Assembly (NCBI GenBank): GCA_003557445.1
Contig: PWOK01000202.1
Span: 1 to 5,984 of the forward strand
DNA: 5,984 nucleotides
Direction: 5' to 3'
Source: Halanaerobiaceae bacterium
GTDB taxonomy: Bacteria > Bacillota_F > Halanaerobiia > Halanaerobiales > CSSED10-376
Positions within the stretch are counted from its first letter, which is position 1. The number at the start of each line of letters is the position of its first letter. Made by a program: the position numbers and the translations under genes. Below are positions 1-5,472 of this stretch, in pieces. The notes under the pieces were generated by a model. The model was not told the origin of the DNA. It searched no databases and was given only the letters and a program-made list of their open reading frames with translations.

Positions 1-1268
1 AGTCCTACATCTGATAAAAGCCTGATATCTTTTCCTTTACTGTGTGTAATCTCTTCAATACGGGCTTCTAAAATAACCTGTTTTCTGGGTTTATCCAGTT
101 CTAAAAGGAGATTTCGGGCTTCATTAATTATTTCTTTTTCTCCCTGTAATATTATATTGTCTTTTTGAGGTTCTATCTGTATTTTTAATCCCTGAAAATA
201 ATCGGCAATAATCTCCCGGGCATTTTCCAGGTTCATATAATTTATTTTAATAACCTCTATACCTTTTGCAAATTTTTCTTCCATATCTTTAATAAAATCA
301 AGGGCTCTTTCAACAATAAATTCTTCTCCCCTGATAATTATTTGACTGTCAGGGTCACCTGTAATAATTTCTACATCAAAACTTTCTTCCATCTGGCTTT
401 TAATTGAAGAAGGATCCAGGTTTTTTAAGCTGTACACCCTGTATATCTTTTCTATTTCTTCTTCAACCTCATATATTTCTTCAATTTCTTCTCTTTCCTT
501 TTTGATTTCATCAACATAAATATCAAGTCTGTCTATTAAATTGAGTGCTTCATTTATTTTTACAGAAGAACCGGATAAAATTAAATAGCTGTATTCACTT
601 TCCCGGGCAATATTTAAATCTGGCAGAATAGTTTCGAGGATGTCAATCATTGTATCCAGCTCAATATTTTTAATTTTAACAATTTCTATTTCTTCTTCAA
701 CTTCTTCTATTTCTCTTTCTTTTATAATTTCATCAACATAAATATCAAGCCTATCTATTAAATTAAGAGCTTCATTTATTTTTACAGAAGAACCGGATAA
801 AATTAAACGTCTGGATTCTCTTTCCCGGGCAATATTTAAATTGGGTAAAACCGTTTCAAGGATCTCAACCATTGTATCCAGCTCAATATTTTTAATTTTA
901 ACAATTTCAATTTTTTCTTCAAGATATATATCTTTTATTCGTTCTGGTGTAGCCACCACAATAATATTATCCTCTCTTATGTACTCCAGTCCTTTCATCT
1001 GAACAACCATCTGCAGAGCCCTGTTAAAGGAAATTTCTTTCAACAGGATATTAATATCACCCTGAACTGATTGATCCATAACCAGGTTAACATCTGCTGC
1101 ATCTGCAATAGTACTTAAAACATCCCTGATATCTGCTTCTCTAAATTCCATATTTTCAATTCTGGAAGTATAATAATTATCTGCACTGGCTGTATTAACA
1201 AAAACTGTGAATATAATAAAAGACATGAACAATATTATAAAAAATGAGGTCTTTTTATTAATTAACAA
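1..1268 (-). CDS. pilQ: Secretin of type IV pilus / type II secretion family, N-terminal part (cut by left edge)
   Basis: Outer-membrane gate subunit; secretins assemble as multimeric rings through which the pilus or pseudopilus substrate passes. 422 residues are visible and the frame is open to the window edge. A signal peptide spans residues 1-29 (Lys5-Lys6, a hydrophobic core, then Ala-Ser-Ala before Asp30). An N0/STN domain follows (about 37-108; MEFREADIRDVL and ALQMVVQMKGLEY fit the PilQ/GspD pattern). Four N1-type secretin_N domains come next: about 120-178, 194-252, 274-330 and 337-392. The first two are near-identical tandem copies. Acidic Glu-rich linkers follow copies 1 and 2. At 393-407, KPRKQVILEARIEEI is the usual entry into the secretin barrel domain, which lies beyond the edge. 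There is no AMIN domain before N0. The start is placed at TTG 1268-1266 because GGAGGGG lies 6 nt upstream and this start gives a complete signal peptide; ATG 1226 lacks both. It overlaps the preceding gene by 11 bp. Family assignment is firm; PilQ versus GspD naming rests on the PilMNO neighbours. Confidence 0.9.
   Translation of the reverse strand, partial: MLINKKTSFFIILFMSFIIFTVFVNTASADNYYTSRIENMEFREADIRDVLSTIADAADVNLVMDQSVQGDINILLKEISFNRALQMVVQMKGLEYIREDNIIVVATPERIKDIYLEEKIEIVKIKNIELDTMVEILETVLPNLNIARERESRRLILSGSSVKINEALNLIDRLDIYVDEIIKEREIEEVEEEIEIVKIKNIELDTMIDILETILPDLNIARESEYSYLILSGSSVKINEALNLIDRLDIYVDEIKKEREEIEEIYEVEEEIEKIYRVYSLKNLDPSSIKSQMEESFDVEIITGDPDSQIIIRGEEFIVERALDFIKDMEEKFAKGIEVIKINYMNLENAREIIADYFQGLKIQIEPQKDNIILQGEKEIINEARNLLLELDKPRKQVILEARIEEITHSKGKDIRLLSDVG
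491..700 (-). repeat. Tandem in-frame repeat in secretin gene, second (C-terminal) copy
   Basis: This segment aligns without gaps to 713-922 with a period of 222 bp, exactly 74 codons. Counting by hand I find 23 mismatches in 210 positions, about 89% identity. It encodes secretin residues about 190-259, one N1-type domain with its following basic/acidic stretch. The longest identical blocks fall on the SGSSVKINEAL segment and on VKIKNIELDTM. Similarity continues into the linker: a 17-bp string recurs at 451-467 and 685-701, but 234 bp apart, so this copy has four extra linker codons. Confidence 0.95.
713..922 (-). repeat. Tandem in-frame repeat in secretin gene, first (N-terminal) copy
   Basis: Partner of the segment at 491-700. 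It encodes secretin residues about 116-185. Differences from the other copy cluster in two places: the codons for RERESRR versus RESEYSY (around 803-830 here) and a short stretch around 843-852. Most of the rest is identical, including many synonymous positions, which points to a fairly recent duplication or to homogenisation by gene conversion. Confidence 0.95.
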
Positions 1269-1728
1269 TTATTTCCCCTCCAATCTTCATATATACTGTC
1301 TGTTGATAATAACTAATCTCTATTTTCTCCGGGTAAATATTCTCAAAAGTAAATTCATCCAGACTTTCACCCTGTCTGATCCTTATGGGGCCATTTGCAG
1401 TATAAATCAGGGCCAATTTCCTGTCCTCTAATCCCAGTATACCTTTTAATACAAGGTCTTTTTCCTTTATTAATTTGTCAATATTAACTTCTTCTTCCTC
1501 TTCTTTCTCAATTTCCTGTTCCATTGGGTCAGTATATCTTTTAAAAGGATTCCTGAATAAATTATTATAAATATAAATTTCACCACTAATTGGAGATATC
1601 TCTTCTATTTGAATAATCTTTTCTTCATTTTCAATTTTAAAATAATCTGTAAACCCATTACCATACAAGGGAAGAGTGGCTGTCATTATCCAGCATAAAC
1701 ATATAAATATAATTAATTTTCCTTTCAT
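1258..1728 (-). CDS. PilP/GspC-like periplasmic linker protein
   Basis: 156 residues. Residues 1-22 form a short basic start plus hydrophobic segment, a signal peptide or membrane anchor. A low-complexity acidic linker occupies about 65-85 (six Glu in a row region near 75-80). An NPF motif at 60-62 resembles the Asn-Pro-Phe that commonly precedes the homology-region domain in PilP and GspC proteins. Residues about 91-152 are beta-rich (LVLKGILGLEDRKLALI, then a RIRQGESLDEF turn) and fit that small domain, which in the known families contacts the secretin N0 domain. Classical PilP is a lipoprotein; the Cys residues here (10, 12) are not in a lipobox, so a lipid anchor is unlikely. The gene begins 34 bp after pilM, with GCAGGT 6 nt before ATG, and its end contains the start of the secretin gene. 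Position between pilM and the secretin supports the role. Sequence similarity alone is modest, so no symbol is given. Confidence 0.7.
   Translation of the reverse strand: MKGKLIIFICLCWIMTATLPLYGNGFTDYFKIENEEKIIQIEEISPISGEIYIYNNLFRNPFKRYTDPMEQEIEKEEEEEVNIDKLIKEKDLVLKGILGLEDRKLALIYTANGPIRIRQGESLDEFTFENIYPEKIEISYYQQTVYMKIGGEIIVN
1275..1281 (-). promoter_or_regulatory. Shine-Dalgarno site that decides the secretin TTG start
   Basis: On the minus strand this reads GGAGGGG, then a 6-nt spacer (AAATAA), then TTG at 1268-1266. The site lies inside the last codons of the preceding PilP-like gene, so ribosomes finishing that gene end beside it, which suggests translational coupling. The first in-frame ATG downstream (1226-1224) has only AT-rich sequence before it and no purine-rich site. 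Confidence 0.8.
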
Positions 1729-1762
1729 AGTATTACCTGCTTTCTGCTCATAATTTTTTTAA

Positions 1763-2857
1763 CTAATTTTTAATAATCTCACTATAACCAAGTCCCACTG
1801 CAACAGCATATAATTCTTTATTTTCTCTTGCTTTAAAGGGGATATCTTCCAGTTCACTAAAAGGATCTAAAGGATTGATTTTTCTTTCCAGTTTTCCTTC
1901 AATTATCTTAATTAACCCTTTTAATTTAGATCCACCTCCTGTTATAAAAACATTATTTATATTTTTATCAGAATTATTGCGTTGAAAGAAATTAAAAGAA
2001 CGGGAAATCTCATAGGCCAGATTCTCAGCTTCTGATATTAATAATGAGTTATAACTTTCCTCTGCTGTTACCTGATAAAGGTCCAGGTCAATATTAAATT
2101 CATTCTCGTTTTCTTCTTTCTCTTTATCTTTATCTATATTAGTTAAACCATTTTCTTTTTTATATTCTTCTGCCTGATTTAAATCCATTTCTGAATTATC
2201 CCTGATTACTTTTGTAAAATTATGACCTCCTATATCAATAGATCGGAAAAGATAAATTCCCTTTCTATCACCAAAAACAATTCTTGTTCCAGATGCACCA
2301 ATATCGATTATTGCAGTTGTTGATACATCTTCTCTAATACCTTTTAATAAAGATAGTAAGGCCATGGGTTGTGTGTTAAGGATTTTAGGATAATAATTTT
2401 TGTTCTCAAAAGGAATTAAAAAGTTATTAACCAGTTTTTTTTCAGCTGCTACCATGATAACACTTATTTTATCCTGATCCTGATCAACAATAATATAATC
2501 AATTACTGCATCTTCTACAGGAAAAGGTAAATATTCTTCTACTTCCCATTTGATTGCCTCTGATAAATCCTCATCTAACATACCGGGTAATTCCAGATTG
2601 CGTATGACCAGATTTTTACTGGGAAGTGCTGTCACAATATTACCGGGTTTGTATTTCATTTTGTTAAATAAATTATCCATTTCACCCATCAGTATTGAGG
2701 GTTCCATTATTTTTCCGTTTGCTAAAGTACCTTCCGGTAATAATCTACTTTTTAAATCCAGTATTTTTAATTTCTTTTTGCTTCTAACCATTCTGACAGC
2801 TTTTATTGATGATTGGCCAATATCTATAGTGGTAAATTTATTTCTCAAAAAAAACAT
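1763..2857 (-). CDS. pilM: Type IV pilus assembly protein PilM (actin-like ATPase fold)
   Basis: Cytoplasmic actin/FtsA-like protein that, in the known family, binds ATP and the N-terminal tail of PilN to form the inner-membrane assembly complex. 364 residues, close to the usual family size of about 350. Phosphate-1 motif: TTIDIGQSSIKAV at 9-21. Phosphate-2 motif: AIIDIGASGTRIVF at 182-195. Adenosine-type motif: NNVFITGGGSKLKGL at 301-315. The family-typical segments LPSKNLVIRNLELP (78-91) and AIKWEVEEYLPFP (101-113) are clear, as is the DLNQAEEYKKENG stretch at 225-237. Between 239 and 260 lies a highly charged Lys/Glu/Asp/Asn insert, probably a flexible surface loop. The gene starts 34 bp after pilO, with an AAGG-repeat ribosome site. 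The order is unusual in that pilM follows pilN and pilO instead of leading them. Confidence 0.97.
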   Translation of the reverse strand: MFFLRNKFTTIDIGQSSIKAVRMVRSKKKLKILDLKSRLLPEGTLANGKIMEPSILMGEMDNLFNKMKYKPGNIVTALPSKNLVIRNLELPGMLDEDLSEAIKWEVEEYLPFPVEDAVIDYIIVDQDQDKISVIMVAAEKKLVNNFLIPFENKNYYPKILNTQPMALLSLLKGIREDVSTTAIIDIGASGTRIVFGDRKGIYLFRSIDIGGHNFTKVIRDNSEMDLNQAEEYKKENGLTNIDKDKEKEENENEFNIDLDLYQVTAEESYNSLLISEAENLAYEISRSFNFFQRNNSDKNINNVFITGGGSKLKGLIKIIEGKLERKINPLDPFSELEDIPFKARENKELYAVAVGLGYSEIIKN

Positions 2858-2860
2858 TAT

Positions 2861-2873
2861 ACCCTTCCTTCCT
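2861..2873 (-). promoter_or_regulatory. Repeated AAGG ribosome binding site of pilM
   Basis: On the minus strand AAGGAAGGAAGGG precedes the pilM ATG (2857-2855), with a short spacer of about 3-6 nt depending on which AAGG unit pairs with the ribosome. Such a repeat offers several overlapping anti-Shine-Dalgarno pairings. It supports ATG 2857 as the start. Confidence 0.6.
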
Positions 2874-2891
2874 TAAAATTAATATATCCTG

Positions 2892-3401
2892 TTAAATATA
2901 GTATACTGCATAAAATTCCACTTTTATTATTTCAGCTAAATTTTGCAGTGGTTGCATAGTCAGTTCCTCAAACTCAATTCTCCGGTTATTTTGATCAATT
3001 GTATTAAAAATATTTGCCAGTGATTTGTACTCACCTTCCATAACAAAATAAAGGTGAATTTTTTCCGGTTCTTGCCTTGAATTAAAATTCCTTATTCTAA
3101 TATTATAATGACTGGCTGTTTGATTAAACTCCCTTAATAATTCAGTAACTGTTTTTTGTTCTTCTTCAATTATTTCCTGTCTCTGTGACAAATTTTCATA
3201 TCTATCTCTAAGTTCGTTTATATTAATAAGTATATTTTCTAGTTGTTCCAGGTCTTCTTCATTCTGTGTTTTTTGTGTTTCCAGAATTTCTATTTCTTCC
3301 TGTAAAGGTTGATACAAAAATATAAAATATCCACCAACAATTACAGCCAGTAAAGTAATATATAATAATACTTTTTCTCTCACACTTAAATTGTTTAACA
3401 T
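2892..3401 (-). CDS. pilO: Type IV pilus inner-membrane protein PilO
   Basis: 169 residues with the PilO layout: a short cytoplasmic N-terminus (1-10, LSVREK typical of the family), one membrane helix (about 11-30, ending in FLYQPL), a periplasmic coiled coil rich in Glu/Gln/Leu (about 32-90), and a small alpha/beta domain (about 92-169). In that domain, IHLYFVMEGEYKSLANIFNTID matches the beta-alpha unit seen in PilO ferredoxin-like folds. In known systems PilO pairs with PilN through coiled coil and C-terminal domain and couples the cytoplasmic machinery to PilP and the secretin. It starts 5 bp after the pilN stop with its ribosome site inside pilN, consistent with coupled, equimolar synthesis. 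Residue conservation is low across the family; the assignment rests on architecture and position next to pilN and pilM. Confidence 0.92.
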   Translation of the reverse strand: MLNNLSVREKVLLYITLLAVIVGGYFIFLYQPLQEEIEILETQKTQNEEDLEQLENILININELRDRYENLSQRQEIIEEEQKTVTELLREFNQTASHYNIRIRNFNSRQEPEKIHLYFVMEGEYKSLANIFNTIDQNNRRIEFEELTMQPLQNLAEIIKVEFYAVYYI

Positions 3402-3406
3402 TTATA

Positions 3407-3922
3407 TCAACCCCCTTTAACCAGAATAGCATTTATTTCAAACTGTATTTGCTGATCACTATTATAAAACTCCATTTTAACATCTCTAAAATAATTGCTT
3501 TTTTCAAGATTATTAATCAAGTTTACAACCTGATCACTGTTTTCTGTGTTTCCCTTTAAAATTATTATATCTTCTTCTATATCAATTCTGTCCAGAACAA
3601 CTTTCTGAGGTATCATATAACCAATCTGTAATAAAACTTCCCCCCAGATATTATTTATGATCATTTCTTCAGGTCGTTGTTCTTCCAATTCCTGAATTTC
3701 ATTCTGTAAAGAAAAATATTCCCTTTCCAGAAAACGCTGATTATTTAACTCAGCTTCCAGATATTCATTTTCTCTTTCCAGGATATCCCGGTTATTTCTT
3801 ATAACCCAGTAATGAGTAAAAATTAAAAAAAGAACTATAAACAAAACACATATACCAATAACCAGAGGCCAGTTAAACGATGATATATTATTTTTGTTCC
3901 TGTTCAGTAAATTAACCTTCAT
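3407..3922 (-). CDS. pilN: Type IV pilus inner-membrane protein PilN
   Basis: 171 residues. The N-terminal cytoplasmic tail begins MKVNLLNRNK, matching the conserved (I/V)NLL motif that in PilN proteins docks into PilM. One membrane helix runs from about 18 to 37, then a Glu-rich coiled coil from about 43 to 83, then a periplasmic ferredoxin-like PilN domain from about 90 to the end (IWGEVLLQIGYMIPQKVVL, then IIILKGNTENSDQVVNLINNLE, a good match to the family's 'L.G.t.s...v..li..Le' pattern). Role in known systems: a heterodimer with PilO forming the alignment subcomplex between cytoplasmic PilM and the periplasmic linker protein. ATG 3922 is preceded by AGAAAGCAGGT at a suitable distance. 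The gene lies 27 bp after the upstream prepilin gene. Here pilN leads pilO and pilM. Confidence 0.95.
   Translation of the reverse strand: MKVNLLNRNKNNISSFNWPLVIGICVLFIVLFLIFTHYWVIRNNRDILERENEYLEAELNNQRFLEREYFSLQNEIQELEEQRPEEMIINNIWGEVLLQIGYMIPQKVVLDRIDIEEDIIILKGNTENSDQVVNLINNLEKSNYFRDVKMEFYNSDQQIQFEINAILVKGG
3411..3418 (-). promoter_or_regulatory. Ribosome binding site of pilO, inside the 3' end of pilN
   Basis: The minus-strand run AAAGGGGG overlaps the last Lys-Gly-Gly codons of pilN; ATG at 3401 follows after 9 nt. The pilN TGA stop (3409-3407) lies in the spacer, so termination of pilN and initiation of pilO are adjacent and probably coupled. Confidence 0.7.
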
Positions 3923-3949
3923 ATGTACACCTGCTTTCTTTTTTACTTA

Positions 3950-4399
3950 TTAACCAGAAGGAACTCCTTTGCGAATAAAAGACTTTAACTCCACATAGCT
4001 ACTGGTGTTTTCTGAAAAAACAACCATAATTACCTTAAAGCCCTCCCCCCTCTCTGCAAATTCAATTTCTTCAATATATACTCTCATTATATTACCACTG
4101 GTTTCAGTATAAAGGCCCTCTTTAGTATTTGAAATCTCCAGATCATATTTTTCGTTTTCTAATTCATCCTGTAATTTTTCACTTAAAACATTTTTGTTTT
4201 CTATAGGTTTATCCAGATCATATAATATCTCCATTTTATTGGAAGTAAAAAACATTATATCTTCTTTTCGGGAGGATTCAAAAATATTCAAATTACCTGT
4301 ACCAAATATATGAAATACAGAAACAACAGTAATCCCTATGATTACTATAGAAAGTAATATTTCAACTAAAGTAAATCCTTTTTGATTTTTACAGATCAT
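3950..4399 (-). CDS. Type IV prepilin-like minor pilin, PilV/GspI-like
   Basis: 149 residues. A class III (prepilin) signal is plain: a short hydrophilic leader of 8 residues ending QKG, cleaved before Phe9, then FTLVEILLSIVIIG. Glu13 is the Glu5 of the mature protein, needed for pilin packing. The hydrophobic helix runs to about residue 33, followed by a soluble region with no motif I recognise (a Lys/Glu-rich helix near 70-85 and beta-strand-like segments such as MRVYIEEIEFAERGEGFKVIMVVFSE). Mature length is about 141 residues, in the range of minor pilins or pseudopilins. ATG 4399 has AAGAAGGTG just upstream. Position between the PilX-like gene and pilN fits a minor pilin that helps prime assembly. 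The PilV or GspI label rests on order and size, not on diagnostic residues. Confidence 0.88.
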   Translation of the reverse strand: MICKNQKGFTLVEILLSIVIIGITVVSVFHIFGTGNLNIFESSRKEDIMFFTSNKMEILYDLDKPIENKNVLSEKLQDELENEKYDLEISNTKEGLYTETSGNIMRVYIEEIEFAERGEGFKVIMVVFSENTSSYVELKSFIRKGVPSG

Positions 4400-4428
4400 A
4401 ATTACACCTTCTTAATAACAAATATCTA

Positions 4429-5448
4429 TTAATTCCATATTGAATCATATTTTTCAACATATTCATATTCCAGGGGTTCTACCCATTCCAGTTGACTGTC
4501 ATGTTTATTAACACAGGTCCAGTACTCACTGTTATAGGGATCATCTGTATTGTATTCAGTGGTGAAAGAATAAATCCCACTATCCAGATTTATATCATCT
4601 GTTACCCCTTCTTTAAAAATAACATATCCCACTTCAGCATTACTGTCCTCAGGTAAGCTGAAACAAAGATTTCCTCTAAGTTCTACAACCTCATGAAAAA
4701 CTACAAGATATGAACTTATCTTTAAAATAGCTCCATCTTGTACTCTAAGAAGTTTTTCAAAATGAATCTCAGGTGTCATAAATACTGAATATCTATTAGG
4801 AAGCTGTATCACATTATTACCTGTAGCAGAAAAAGCTATAGGTTTTTCAGATTCATATGTTTCTCCTCCTGTATCAGTAATTTGATTTACACTGGACCAG
4901 GATTCTGGTTCCAAATCATTATTTGTACTGGAAAAATAATCTTCCCCTTCTATACCTAAATCTGAAAGTTTGGGAGTATCAAAAGAAGGAACTCCTCCAT
5001 TACTACCACCTAAGGAATCTCCCCCACCATATAAAATTACAGTTACCGGGTATTGGTTATTACCCTTCATCCATATTTCTATTCTTTCCTTATCCTCATC
5101 ATCTATTTTTTCGATTGATCCACTTATTTGAAAATCACCTGGATGATCTAGATCTGGATCATTTTGTGGTTCAAATTTTAAATCATCCATATCTGTATAA
5201 ACATATACTTTTTTATTGTAGTCATCATCTTCATAAAAAGCAAAATCATCAAATTCATGAAGCCATTCAATGGCCAGATCAACACCTGAACGGGCAAAAT
5301 AATAGGCCTGTCTGTCATTTTTAAAATCAGTTGATTGTTTAACCTGATTAACAGAAAGAGATATAAAAGCAACCACCAGAATCATTAAGGCAGTAAAAAC
5401 CAGAAGGGCTGTGATCAACACAAAACCTTTGTTTTCTTTTGTCCTCAT
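4429..5448 (-). CDS. PilX/GspK-like minor pilin with large acidic C-terminal domain
   Basis: 339 residues. The short leader ends NKG at position 8, followed by FVLITALLVFTALMILVVAFISL, a prepilin-type helix lacking Glu at mature position 5 (Thr instead), as in PilX_N and GspK-type proteins. Then comes RQAYYFARSGVDLAIEWL (46-63), the family's typical 'A.sG...A...L' helix. A strongly acidic section follows (about 66-125, many Asp). A Gly-rich hinge at 141-152 (GGGDSLGGSNGG) separates it from a C-terminal domain of about 185 residues. That domain looks rich in short beta strands (for example ILKISSYLVVFHEVVELRGN) and holds the only two cysteines, 262 and 312. I do not recognise it; a beta-helix-like or adhesive fold is a guess. 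Lack of Glu5 and the size suggest a tip or initiating subunit. GGAGGG lies 7 nt before ATG 5448. The acidity fits a halophile. Confidence 0.85.
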   Translation of the reverse strand: MRTKENKGFVLITALLVFTALMILVVAFISLSVNQVKQSTDFKNDRQAYYFARSGVDLAIEWLHEFDDFAFYEDDDYNKKVYVYTDMDDLKFEPQNDPDLDHPGDFQISGSIEKIDDEDKERIEIWMKGNNQYPVTVILYGGGDSLGGSNGGVPSFDTPKLSDLGIEGEDYFSSTNNDLEPESWSSVNQITDTGGETYESEKPIAFSATGNNVIQLPNRYSVFMTPEIHFEKLLRVQDGAILKISSYLVVFHEVVELRGNLCFSLPEDSNAEVGYVIFKEGVTDDINLDSGIYSFTTEYNTDDPYNSEYWTCVNKHDSQLEWVEPLEYEYVEKYDSIWN

Positions 5449-5472
5449 TTTTATACCCTCCTTCTGTTAAAC

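Noticed and set aside
491..922. Possible CRISPR or mobile-element repeat
   Set aside because: Only two long copies, in frame, both coding for a known secretin domain; no spacers, inverted ends or transposase.
1207..1431. Plus-strand open frame of 74 codons
   Set aside because: Antisense across the junction of the PilP-like and secretin genes; no ribosome site, no domain.
1678..1728. Lipoprotein signal on the PilP-like protein
   Set aside because: Cys10 and Cys12 are preceded by Ile and Leu inside the hydrophobic core, without the small residue before Cys expected of a lipobox.
1729..1762. Terminator in the gap between pilM and the PilP-like gene
   Set aside because: There is an A/T run just after the pilM stop but no GC-rich hairpin before it; the other gaps also lack stem-loops.
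2550..2876. Plus-strand open frame of 108 codons
   Set aside because: Lies wholly antisense to the well-conserved pilM 5' region; hydrophobic low-complexity translation and no ribosome site. A shadow of pilM.
4923..5324. Plus-strand open frame of 133 codons, rich in His, Leu and Tyr
   Set aside because: Antisense to the acidic PilX-like gene; Asp/Glu codons read backwards give His/Leu/Phe/Tyr-rich product. No ribosome site or recognisable domain.
5178..5372. Minus-strand open frame of 64 codons in another frame
   Set aside because: Embedded in the PilX-like gene, whose frame contains the conserved prepilin helix; no independent start signal.
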